Of a DNA stretch of 62,025 nt, positions 1-11,823 are shown piece after piece; within the stretch, counting starts at the first letter, position 1; every line of letters begins with the position of its first letter. The translations under genes were made by a program, and so were the position numbers. The notes beneath the pieces were generated by a model. The model was given only the letters and a program-made list of their open reading frames with translations, searched no databases and had not been told where the DNA came from. The stretch is from Bugula neritina (taxonomy: Eukaryota; Bryozoa; Gymnolaemata; Cheilostomatida; Bugulidae): NCBI GenBank assembly GCA_964035545.1, contig CAXIUT010000167.1, positions 1 through 62,025 of the forward strand, given 5' to 3'.

Positions 1-69
1 CCCAACCCCAACCCCAACCCCAACCCCAACCCCAACCCCAACCCCAACCCCAACCCCAACCCCAACCCC
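1..69. repeat. Left telomere, C4A2 repeats
   Basis: Uninterrupted CCCCAA hexamers open the window, in the orientation expected at the 5' end of a ciliate macronuclear chromosome, and unique sequence begins directly afterwards. The exact C4A2 unit is used by oligohymenophorean ciliates; spirotrichs use C4A4. The first ATG follows only about 77 nt later, so the subtelomere is almost absent. Confidence 0.95.
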
Positions 70-145
70 TGTACTATTATTTTAAAATAGAAAATATCCA
101 AGAAATTTAATAGATATTTAAACATTTTAAAACAATGTTTATTAT

Positions 146-1462
146 ATGCGAGAAGATGGAATAGTAAGAATACTATCAATATCAGCAAATAGATAAGATA
201 TAACTATGAAGAATTAAATAAAAACTAGGTTATAAAAGGTGGCAAAAGGATAGTTTGTTATTCTACCTAAAAGTAAATATCAAAATAAAGTTGGTTTTGG
301 AATGTTTTTATCATAAAAAGAAACTATTTTGTTTGATTTGGATGGAAATAATGTATAATACATCACTAATAAAGAACTTATATAAGGAATTTAAAACGTT
401 GTTGTTCTTGAAAACAACTATATAGCTGTAGCTTTATAAAAAAACGGAGTTAAAATATTTTCAATAGAATAAAATTAATTTAAACTCGAGGCATCTTTCA
501 ATAGTTCTAATATCAATATAAAATCAATGAATATAAGAGATTTATCATATGATTCAACTCGAAAGATTTTATTTGTATTAGACAGTCATTCAGGAGTGAT
601 ACCTCTTCAATTATTGATAAAAAATAAAAAACTTTAGCTTCATTTTACATCCTCAATAATAAAAAACAGACAATGTAATCTTATTCATTACGATTAATAT
701 GCTTAATAGTTATATGTAAATTGTAGATAGTTACATAAATATCAAATATCTCGTTGGCCTTTATTTATTTAAAAAGTATTACCGAAACAAGAAATATCTA
801 TTAGATAAATTGTATCAAGTAGTAGTGTTGTTGGTTTGGTAGGTCGTAATATATTTTAAATAATAGCTTTGGAAAGAAAAGTTGCTGTCTATTCTGATCG
901 ATTGCTTGATAAGTTGATCATTGATTAGAATAATTTTATTAGTGGAAATTAACATTATCTTCTTATTGGAAATTATAGCATTCGAGCTCCTACTTTATCT
1001 TGTTTGCCAATGAAAGAGTCTTAAATTGGTGAGCATGATTTAGTTTTTAAAGTTACAGCTTAGTGTAATACTACCTATCTCAACAAAATATCATTTCATC
1101 CAGGTGCTTTGAATAAATAGGATAAATGTCTTTATAAAGTTCATCAGAAGATAGATATTTGGAAGCCCATTCCTCTCAATATCAAGGTATTTATAATTAT
1201 TCTATCGATAATAGTGTTTGGAGCTTTTATAATACTTATTTGGTGGGGAATATCATCTATTTACCTATTCAAAGTCAAGAATAATTTGCTTAAATACAAC
1301 ACACTTGAAGAAGAGCACCAGCAAACTGTAATAATCCATTCCTAGAATGGAAATAAGCAGACAGATAAGCCTTAGAAAGAGTACTAAAAGTAAGATGATA
1401 AAGTTAGGCACTAACTAAATGAATAAATTGATGTCCCTAGTGATATTCATGTTATCTAGTGA
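146..1462 (+). CDS. Type I membrane protein, family not recognised
   Basis: A 438-residue frame is open to TGA when TAA and TAG are read as Glu. Most of the protein is a globular, beta-rich stretch with scattered cysteines. A single hydrophobic segment (VFIIILSIIVFGAF..) lies near residue 355, followed by a short cytoplasmic tail rich in Lys, Glu and Gln. No signal peptide is seen at this ATG, although the topology suggests an extracellular or lumenal N-terminus, so a short upstream exon or different start is possible. The gene starts about 77 nt from the telomere repeats. Two similarly built proteins occur as a tandem pair at 28.1-30.5 kb, but no shared motif was noticed. Confidence 0.75.
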
Positions 1463-1944
1463 TAATAGAAAATGTAAATTGTATTATTGTTTAGTAAAAA
1501 TTACTGAGCCTGCATTTTAGATTTAGTTTAAATATAGTTTAATATGATAATATTCGAAACAAATATATTTTACTTTTCCTTTTTTCAAACTATAATTTAG
1601 ATTTATGATAAAATTAACCAATTTTAAGACTTTTGATCAGAATTAATTCAGACAATTACCTTGAAATATAATTAATTTTTTAGTTCCATCATTCTTCGAA
1701 TAACTTGGAAATTAAAAACGAATTTGAATTTGATATATTTGTTAAATGAATGAAAATATGTAAAACAAAACACTTTGGGCGCTTTTATTATTATTAGTAG
1801 CTGGTTTTCAAGTATTATCATTTTCGAACATTATAATATTTTTGAAAAAGTAGCAAAATAAATGAATAAAAGTTCCCGAAATACTTAAACAGTTGGAAAA
1901 AAATACTAAAAATACACTAGAGAAGTACTTCATTCACTATTTAG

Positions 1945-2394
1945 ATGAGATTGAAACTTATCAAATTTGTTTTCGATTAGAAAATGTCAACAGCTTAGGC
2001 TGGAAGAATCATAGGCATCAAACAGACCTCGGCCTGTCGTATTATCAACAGCTACAAAAAACATAATCGTATCTTTGAAAGAAAAGCCGACCGCATGAGA
2101 AGATAGACAGCCTCCACAATAGAAAATGTTAGTTAAAATCAGAAGGCCTTCAAAAAAGTCGACTAAAATAAGAATAAAGCCGATGATAAAGATAAACAAC
2201 CAATCTTACCTTTACTTGAACAAAAATAAAAAAGGTATTTTAAAGATAAAAATCAGCTTATGCCTTAACTATCAAATTTCAATATCCCGAATCAATTTTC
2301 GATACTTAATCCTTTTGGTTTCAATATTTACGAACAATGGAGATCAGTTCAATACGGTTCTAATTGGATTTGGCCCTTCCCTTCTCCTCTATGA
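1945..2394 (+). CDS. Small helix-turn-helix protein
   Basis: A 149-residue frame whose N-terminal third (about residues 10-45) contains AEAGRIIGIKQTSACRII followed by a basic stretch. This is the pattern of homeodomain-like helix-turn-helix domains common in ciliates, where a small helix is followed by a recognition helix containing S/T-A-x-x-I-I. The remainder is charged and ends with a Trp/Pro-rich segment (WIWPFPSPL). A second in-frame Met lies at 1984. An opposite-strand frame over 1987-2199 encodes hydrophobic residues but has no start and is treated as a shadow. DNA binding is inferred from the motif only. Confidence 0.6.
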
Positions 2395-2618
2395 TTCACA
2401 TGACTTTTATTTAACTACTTTACTATCTATCTTAAATAGTTTATAGCTCAATATTTAATTAACCCATAGATTAATTCAAAATTATATTTATTAGTGATAT
2501 TATTCATCTTTAACTTGTTACTTTTAATTCTTCCTTATCAAAAAATAGGACTTTTTCTTTGAGTTAAAATAATAAACTCTTATTTTCTGAGCATTCGAAT
2601 TTTTTTTTTTTTACTTGT

Positions 2619-3204
2619 ATGAATATCTTCATTGACTTCTTCATCTCTTCCTTCAAGAAATCACCCTCATCGCCTAAAATAGAATCGTATTATCAAGCCA
2701 TAATCAAAGAAAGAGTTTAGTATGGTATTATTAACAGTTGGAATATTTTAGGATCATCAATGATGATGAAGTTAATATCAAGTGGAAGGTTTTTTAGTTC
2801 AAAGAAGTTATTGAGATGAGAAGATATATGAATCATAGTTCTTTTTTTGATTTTTAGTTCCTAAAGAGAAAATTGACGATCTATCTTTTCCTCCAGAAGT
2901 GTTCAGGAAGGGTCTATTTGTATATTTTATTGCTCGTAAGGACACTTATATTGATCTGTTCTCTAAGAAAACTGAAGGCAAGTACTCTGAGAGCTTGTTT
3001 GATATCTTCAAGGGATTGAAGATTGACTCTAGACTTATTAAAGGCTCTTTAGAACTCAGACTTGGAATCAAAGGCTAGAAGACGCTGGAGGTACTTCCTG
3101 TTAATGTATTTTTTGTTGGATTGTCTGATTTTAGTCATAACTCTATAGTATTAATCAACTTTAACTTGATTTCCATGGTAGTACTTTAAAACTGTATTTT
3201 TTGA
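2619..3204 (+). CDS. Unrecognised protein, two small introns
   Basis: Three exons join cleanly if a 32-nt intron (2720-2751) and a 20-nt intron (2838-2857), both GT..AG, are removed. This gives 177 residues with an exact codon count. The product is mixed alpha/beta, with many Lys, Phe and Leu residues (KGLFVYFIARKDTYIDLF). No signal peptide or membrane segment is convincing and no family was recognised. The C-terminal few residues are AT-rich and could be an alternative end. The gene runs toward the minus-strand gene ending near 3344. Confidence 0.55.
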
Positions 3205-3343
3205 TCTATCTGTACTCAAAAAGGAATATGCTTGATTGGCAATGTTTGATTAAGTATTTTTCTTTTTATATGAGACAGAAGATCCAATAGTGCTTTTTCC
3301 TGCCTTTATTTTATACTACTAGTAGTCTTCTTCCTTTTATTCT
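3205..3343. other. Unresolved junction between convergent genes
   Basis: This AT-rich stretch and the following few hundred bases can be read on either strand without a decisive frame. A + strand reading continues from the preceding gene with a one-base shift (LDWQCLIKYF..), while a minus-strand reading belongs to the coiled-coil gene described next. A further + strand open stretch at 3698-3970 encodes 90 Phe/Ile-rich residues and is probably a shadow. No RNA gene was recognised. Confidence 0.3.
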
Positions 3344-4870
3344 TCACTTTGAATCTTTATCGTTTTAAAAGTTTTCTTCTAACATCTTTGTTTCAAATCT
3401 TGATTTTGAGGTTGAATAGAAGAAATAGTTGAAGAATTGACGTTATTTGGCTGAACTAGATTTTCTGTGTTAGGAAGTTCTTTCTTAAACTGAACCTAAA
3501 TCGTGGGATTTAGTGGATAAAAGGTCAGGTTGGGTTGGAAATAGTTTGGATGGATGAACATGAATTGGTTGTAGGTTGGGAAGGTCATCTAATTAGTTTA
3601 GCAAAAGTAGTGTTGCATTCTATGTTTAGAAATAATTATACAAAATCATAAAATCAGTAAGAAAACCGCAAGCCTTTAACTTTTAAGAGTTCTTTTAATG
3701 TTTAAGTTGATTCTCATAGATGACAATGGAATTTCATTTAATTCAATATTGTTTATGACGGTTGAGTTTGAGAATAGGCTTTATTTTAAATATAACACTT
3801 TTACCATTGAATATCATTGTTCCTTTCAATATGATTTTATTTTAAACATTATAGTTATCTCTAAATGCTCTTTTACCATCATTATGTGTCCTGCCAACAC
3901 TCGTCTTTCTTTTGATAAAATATATTAATTTTTAAATGCTTTTTCCATCAATTTTGATATTTTTAACTGAAATAATGCTTTTAAATATCTTAATTCTTTT
4001 TAATTCTGACTTGTTAATGTAGTATAGAGGTTTATTTAAAAAGATTTATTTCAGTTTAAAACTTTTTTATCAAGTTTTTTCTTTATTTTCTATCCAAAAA
4101 GAACTACTGAAGCTAATTTAGAAAAACTAAAATTCTTTGAGAGCTGTTGAATATCAAAATAAGTTGATTTAACTCAATCAAACTCTTTAAAAATATCTAG
4201 AAATCTTTAAAAATGTTTTTTTTCCTTTTGAACCAATACCAATGTAAGTTGATTCTAAATGATGATGATATTTGTGAGTTTTTTAACCTTTCTCTCTCAA
4301 ATTTAATAGTACTATTTTAAAAAATATGCTTTTACAAAAATGTTTTATTTCTTAATCAAACTGTTTTGAATTAAAACTATAAGTATTGAGTAGAAGATAA
4401 AAGTTTGTAGACTATCATTACCATAGAACTGAATCAATTGTTTTTTGAAGATTTTAAATCCTATTTTTACAATTATCTACTTCTTTCTTATCGAAAATGT
4501 ATTGTCTTGTACAATTTCCAAGCAGTTAAGCTTCTCGATGGATACTTTATATATTTAACTCTTTGACTGTCTCTTCAAAACCTTCAATATCATGTTAGAT
4601 TCCAATATCTCCATTGAATTATTTTAAAATTTTCAATTTACTTTTGAGTTCATTGAGATGCTCGATCTTATTCTTGATTTTTTGGTTGTATTTTTTTTGA
4701 GAATTTGATGAAATCGCCCTATTTCTTCTGACATACTGATGGTATGTGAAAGCAAAGACCAAGATAGCAGCGATTATGAATAACAATACTATTCTCTGAT
4801 TCTTTTTATTCCATACTGCATTGGCTATTCTATCGATATTTTTCTTAAGACTCTAAGGGAGGTATTCCAT
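3344..4870 (-). CDS. Membrane-anchored coiled-coil protein, several frameshifts
   Basis: The minus strand starts at 4870 with a clean 151-codon frame that reaches TGA at 4415. It holds a transmembrane segment near residues 34-51 (IVLLFIIAAILVFAF) followed by Lys/Glu-rich coiled coil. Beyond that TGA, coding-like charged and hydrophobic segments continue in shifting frames to about 3344, for example LNELQEFFLDRKERKNL. The shifts can be explained by one-base changes in A or T runs, or by unrecognised 20-nt introns. The 5' end sits 73 nt from the stop of the upstream kelch gene on the same strand. Function is unknown. Confidence is fair for 4415-4870 and low for the rest. Confidence 0.45.
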
Positions 4871-4942
4871 AACTTATTTGATTTGCTATAAATAAAATAT
4901 GTTTAACATTAAATTAAATAAAAAATCAACTTTTAAATAGTA

Positions 4943-7200
4943 TCATAATTTGAGTCTATTTCTGAATATGTAAATAGGTACTTATCGAATGGGTATTTGG
5001 AGGGGTTAGTTGATTTTTTGGTATGTTTTTGAATGATGGAATGAATGATTTTATAGAAAAAGATTTATTCGTGTCTGTTTTATATTTTAGTTTTGCAGAT
5101 ATCGACTCTTACTTGTTCTGATAGCTAAACTATACCACAAAAATTATTGTCTGTTCCGTTGAGAACAAAGAGGAGTCTGTTTTTGTGGTAGCATAGTACG
5201 CTACGAAGAGTATATTTTTAATCATTGATTTTGAAGAGATGAAGTTTCTAAAAAAACTATGAAGGATAATCTAGCTATTAAAGTTTGGTTATTTTGTTAT
5301 TTAATTGATCTTTTTTGAAGATTTATAGGTATGATTTGAATTTGACTGTATGTCCATTAATATCTATTTTTCTACCATTATAAGGCAAAAGATATAAAGA
5401 TGAGATATACTATTCTAGTTATCTGAATATTTTATTATAGGAATAGTCGTAGATAATGTTTAATTCATTTTTGATTCCTTTTTTTAGAATTATTTATTAT
5501 CTGTCGATATCAAAGATGAAGATGGCTGTTGGTGCTGTTATAAGTTAATAGTTTTATGGTATTTTTCGATAGGTATTTTGTTTGATGATGGAGCGATTGA
5601 CTTCTGAGCTGCAATTTCCATCTGAACTGATGGTGTAAGAGCAGATGTTAAAAGGCGAGTTGGAGTAGTAGGTGGTAGTTGAAAAGAAAGCATATAATTT
5701 TGAATTCTAATCTAACTGAGTTATGAAAAGACAAGAACGACCTAACCTCAATGTTCCGAATTTGAGGTTGATTCCATATTATTTCTTTATCTATATTTCT
5801 TCTTAGTATTTTTTATCACTAGTGTATCTCTCACTTTTTACTGTGAATTAGTATAAACAGTTTAGTGCTTCATGCTGGCTAAATCCAAAAGAATTATCCA
5901 TGATGCTGATATAATTGTATTAGATAGTTTTGTTGTCTTTTGGTATTTTTGGTTATTCTTACATTGAATGACTAAACATGTTGAAATTGATGTCGATGTT
6001 GGTCCCTGATAGGTTTAGACTGTTGTCGATGAGGAGTCCTAGTGCTGAGAAGGGATAGTTTATGTAGAGAACTATTTTTGCTATGATTTGAGAAGAAAAA
6101 AAACTTTTTGGTACTGATTAACTCTCATATTTAAGAGACATATTGCTTCTATCGTTAATCGTTAATGTTTTTATTCCATAGAGTTATCTACATAACTAGC
6201 AAACTTTAGCTTAAAAGAACTAGGTGTTGAGTTCAATGTACTCGACTATTTGTGCAGGTTCTTTGTTTCTTGTGAGTCCTCCTACTAAATATATTTTTTA
6301 CATATGAAAAACAGTTTAAAATCCAAAAGCTATTTTTAGGTTAGAAGTATCTACATCGAACCATTCGAGAGTTTAGATGTTGAAGCATTCTGCTCTGTTG
6401 TATAGAAGCATGGTATCTCTAACATTGATGGTTCCTCCTAGAAGCATAATGTATGGACTTTACAAATTGACTAATACTCCTGTGGGTGACCCTCTTGGAG
6501 TTTTCAATCGTTCTTATCCTAGACTTATTTATTCTATTTATAGTTTTTTTGATGCGAAATTGGTGAATCTGAACTAGTAGAGTTTATTTTAGACATCGAT
6601 GTTATCTTCTTCTGGGTTGTAGCTCTATCCACTAAGCATAAAGCCTCTTCCCCCGTTCCAAAAAAGTTGACTGTCTAGAAAAGTAGGAATTTCTGTGTTA
6701 AGTATCAATTCACTCCAAGTCATGGAGTGGCATTCTAAGAGATACCAATTGTTGAAGAATTGTTTTCCGTTGTTGCCTCCTGTAATGATCAGATATTTTT
6801 TGGAAAAGAAGCATGAAGAGTGATATTATCTCGGAGAGGGGACCTTTCCTGTTTGCTATACTTGTAGAAAATCATTTCCTGTAAATTTTATAAGTTTATT
6901 TTGGCAGAGACTGCTTTTTCCTTTACTTGGTGCTGTCCCTCCCCAGATATATACTTCTTTATTGAAAAGAAAAAGTGAAAACCCTTGAAGTTTGAATGGT
7001 TTTATAGTATTAACGAGGTCAAGAGTCATAGTTTAGGTGTCTATTTTGATGATGGAGGAATTGTATTAATGATTAGGTGAGACTCCACCAAAGACAAAGA
7101 TTTGGTTATCAATGGTGATGACCCTATGTCCTATTCTTGCATATTGATCACTTCTGACGGGATAGTAGAGGGTGCGGACTTCGTTTATTTCATTGTTCAT
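4943..7200 (-). CDS. Large kelch-repeat protein
   Basis: A 745-residue protein. Its first half contains kelch blades: RIGHRVITIDNQIFVFGG, VYIWGG, YLIITGGNNG, IMLLGGTINV and IYLVGGLT. These show the Gly-Gly doublets and spaced Tyr/Trp of a beta-propeller. The C-terminal half is not recognisably kelch and may form a second propeller or an adaptor region. A 20-nt GT..AG intron at 4962-4981 replaces what would otherwise be a read-through, so the protein ends ..KNRLKL just after it. The start is the first ATG, 60 nt downstream of the internal G4T2 array at 7.26 kb. Kelch proteins usually act as protein-binding scaffolds; a specific partner cannot be named. Confidence 0.8.
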
Positions 7201-7255
7201 AGATCAAATGCAATTATCTATTATTGACTTTTATAGTTAAAAAGTGGCAAATTAA

Positions 7256-8008
7256 TCATTTGGGGTTGGGGTTGGGGTTGGGGTTGGGGTTGGGGTTGGG
7301 GTTGGGGTTGGGGTTGGGGTTGGGGTTGGGGTTGGGGCTGAAGAGGTTACCATCTGTGATTTAATTCCATCTTTTGTTCCAAATTTTGTTTTATTTGTTG
7401 TGAAAGGTGTTGTATTTGACTGTATTGATTAAGATTTAGGTTTACTTAGCCGTAAGTGATTGTATAAAATTCTTTTTAAATAAGCAGTTGAATTTATATT
7501 TGCTAAATGTGATTCTACAGAAGTTGAAATCTATTTGCAGTTGATTATTAAGTTGTACTAAATCAATGAGTGCTTTTAGGTATATTTGAACAATTTATTC
7601 TACAATTTTAATTCCATATCTAAGACTAATATTCATCTATTGGTAGATTTCACTATCTGTTGCTATATTGTTCTTTATTTATTGTTTTTTTGAAATAGGA
7701 GATGCTATTATCTTTTCCAAAGATCCTACTACAGTATATTTTAGCATTGTTTTGCTAAGATCTTTTTCAGATGATTGATAAATTGTTACTATATTGTTGA
7801 TTGTTATATTTCTACCTGTTTTTAGCATCTTTTAAAGAGTAGTATCATACGACTATATTACTTTTTTCAAAATAGGTTCCAGATCGGTTGTTGATTTGGT
7901 TATATTTTGTAGTTACGGGTGAATATGTGGTTTGAAGTAGACTTCTTGGTTGTGTTTTTATCCTACATGTTGTAAGATGTACCAGTTAATGACTTGTCCG
8001 TTAATCAT
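7256..8008 (-). CDS. CCDC81/HU-like protein whose C-terminus is the internal telomere array
   Basis: A 250-codon frame from ATG at 8008. Two similar segments (about residues 45-85 and 130-185) resemble the HU-like fold of CCDC81 proteins: a long helix, then an ING/IDF-type strand pair ending in aromatic and basic residues (ALIDLVQL..IDFNFCRITF). The reading frame then runs straight through the internal array as (Pro-Asn)n and meets TGA three bases past it (..PNPK-stop). If the hexamers are removed in whole units the frame still ends at the same TGA, giving ..FSPK. Family assignment is tentative. The array-encoded tail is seen directly, but whether it exists in the living gene is not known. 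Confidence 0.6.
7260..7337. repeat. Internal telomere-repeat array 1 (G4T2 on + strand)
   Basis: Perfect GGGGTT hexamers lie between the 5' side of the kelch gene and the 3' end of the CCDC81-like gene. The orientation is that of a right-hand chromosome end for the sequence to its left, yet unique coding sequence continues on its right. The minus strand is translated as Pro-Asn repeats by the CCDC81-like frame. Confidence 0.95.
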
Positions 8009-8024
8009 ATTCAAATTTAATTAA

Positions 8025-9107
8025 TCATTAATCTTCATACCGGTTCTTTTTCTTCTGGCTCAGGTCTACTTGGTCAGCTTGCTCCATGTTTATCGACTCA
8101 CAGATGTCGATCCTATCGAACATTTATATTGCTATTCCTGAAGGCAGCTTTAGACCTCCGCTTACTCTCATTTTTATGCTTTATGGGGTGTCTTCTAGAT
8201 GGTTAGCTTCTTCAACTGTGGATGTTTTTGATTGGTAAGATCCTGTATTAGGTTGGCTTTTCGTGAATGATTGTCTATTCTATTTATTCAGTGATATTCT
8301 GTTCTATTTGATGAAGGGCTATTTATTTTATTGATTGAGGGTTTATTTGTTTTATTTATTGAAAGAATGTCTATTATTTTTGTTTATTTTATGATTTTGT
8401 AGACTATTATTACTATTTTTCAATTTGATTTCCGAAGTATCGATATTTTGCGACCTGATATTAACATGAGGAGACGAACATTGCGAATATGATTTGACTG
8501 GACTGATCCTTGATAAATTCAAATGCTAGTTTCTACTTATTACTTATTCTATGTATTTGATAATGATATCTAGATGCTTGCTAGGTTGTTTGCATTGTTG
8601 GTTAAAACCCAATTCTAGATCGATATGATATTGATTTTATTTGGTTTGTTTGTAGATGTGGTGATTCTTCAGTTATGAGACGATTACTTATTCTATTTGT
8701 TTGTTGAAGAGGAGTAGATCTTTGATTTGCATGTCGGTTATAATATCGATTAGCAGTTGATATTTTTGGTTATAATTTTTTATGTATTACTGGATTTGGT
8801 CTTGGCACTGTTGGTATTTCTAGTATAGCATTTGATTGTCGTTTTGATAGTGGTTGTTATATTTACTATGATTGGGTTTTATGCTATTGAATCTGTTGTT
8901 CGATTGTTTCATCTATGAGTGGCTGGTTTGTTGGAAAGGGTGGTTGGTGCATTATTGGCAGTGAGGCGGTTGGTTATTGTTGTTGTGATATTTTTGTTTA
9001 TGGTGTTGGCATTTGTTTTTGAGTTTCATGGTTTGTGTGATGTTTTGGAAGGTGAGGGTGGGTGATGGTAGGTTGGTTGTTTGGAATGAGAGATCGGGGT
9101 TGATCAT
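8025..9107 (-). CDS. Low-complexity Asn/Gln-rich coiled-coil protein
   Basis: A 360-residue protein. Residues 1-100 are Asn/Gln/His-rich. Residues 100-200 form a predicted coiled coil (QEYIKNYNQKYQLLIDII). A further stretch holds about five short repeats of the form (F/L)NKEN(K/R)xx(S/T) at about residues 250-290. The C-terminus is acidic and then basic. The frame is open from the first ATG to TGA with many TAA/TAG Glu codons. It lies 16 nt upstream of the next minus-strand gene start. No domain was recognised; a structural or cytoskeletal role would be a guess. Confidence 0.65.
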
Positions 9108-9182
9108 ATAATTCGTTAATAAAGACTAACTGTATTATTAATATTTGAGATTGATTTGAATTTGATGATTATTATAATATGA

Positions 9183-10133
9183 ATGGGAAATAATACAAAT
9201 AAATAAAAATAACAAGAAATACCACAAAAAGGATGTAGAATCATACAAATACTTAATCCTTAACTATAAAATAAACTACAGCCTTTTACTGATTACATTA
9301 TCTAACCATCAGCGCAACAACTTAAAACATCCATTGGATAAATATAAGCTATCATCTTTTCTACCTTAGATTATACTATTAGAAAATAGTATTTACCTGT
9401 TTCTTAAAACCATTTGGGGGCTAAAATAAAACCTACCACCATCAATGATTGTGCACTTAAAATTACTAAGGTTTTTCCTAATTCTCCATCTTAAAGGCTA
9501 GGTATTCATCCGGAAGAGTATATAGTGGGATTGGTTTAGGCAGAATTTAGTAATCTTACCACTTTTGCTCAAGCTATCCATCAAATTATTGGACATAAAA
9601 AATAAATTACCAAAGTCTTTACTCTTGCTATTTGTAGCAATCAAGGCAGAACTCGTCTAGTACCTGTTTCGACTATGATGCTTAACTAGTGGAAATCTAA
9701 TGGACAGGGAATATTGGGATGTGAGTTGGCATAAGGATGGATGCATCGCTTCAAGGGAAAACTCAAAAGAATTGTGGATCGGAGTGAGGTGGTCTTAAAA
9801 GAACAAGAATAGAAGCAATAAATATAAGAGAAAGGGAAGATAGCTATACAGTAATTATAGTTGAAGTAAGGAGATGAAGGGTCTGAGGAGTGGTAGTAGA
9901 TATAGCGTAAAGTGGGAGGCCAGATGGTAGGTTAATCTCTTGAGGTGGTTTTTAAAGGATTATTAAAGAACGAGTATCTGGAAGATGCTTCTTCTATTTG
10001 TCGATGCAAGATTTATGATAAGAGTTGTGAGAGATGTTGGGTCTAAAGGGAAGGGGTTTTTAATTTTTTTAATAAGAAGATTAACAGAATTGTTACTATT
10101 CCTTCAGCTCTTTTATTGAAATTTCCAGAATGA
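9183..10133 (+). CDS. GRASP-type Golgi reassembly/stacking protein
   Basis: A 316-residue protein beginning MGNN, a good N-myristoylation context. Two PDZ-like GRASP domains follow: domain 1 ends with the block EYLPVSENHLGAKIKP, and domain 2 holds NSPSERLGIHPEEYIVGLVE and closes with GQGILGCELAEGWMHRF. These correspond to the family's SPA..AGL, DYIVG and WGG.G.LG.. blocks. The C-terminal tail is Glu-rich coiled coil followed by a Cys-rich end. In other eukaryotes these proteins sit on the cytosolic face of Golgi cisternae, linking membranes and supporting secretion. No introns are needed. The stop is about 75 nt before internal array 2. Confidence 0.82.
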
Positions 10134-10171
10134 TTTTTAATGTAAATTCTTATTTATAATTAATACTTTTA

Positions 10172-11819
<1,648 letters not shown>

Positions 11820-11823
11820 AGAT

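Noticed and set aside
1746-1865. Short + strand frame with a hydrophobic start (MNENMENKTLWALL)
   Set aside because: It ends after 39 codons at TGA, has no recognisable continuation, and precedes the better supported HTH gene in another frame.
1987-2199. Minus-strand hydrophobic frame ending FDAYDSSSLSC
   Set aside because: No ATG start, and it is the complement of the HTH gene.
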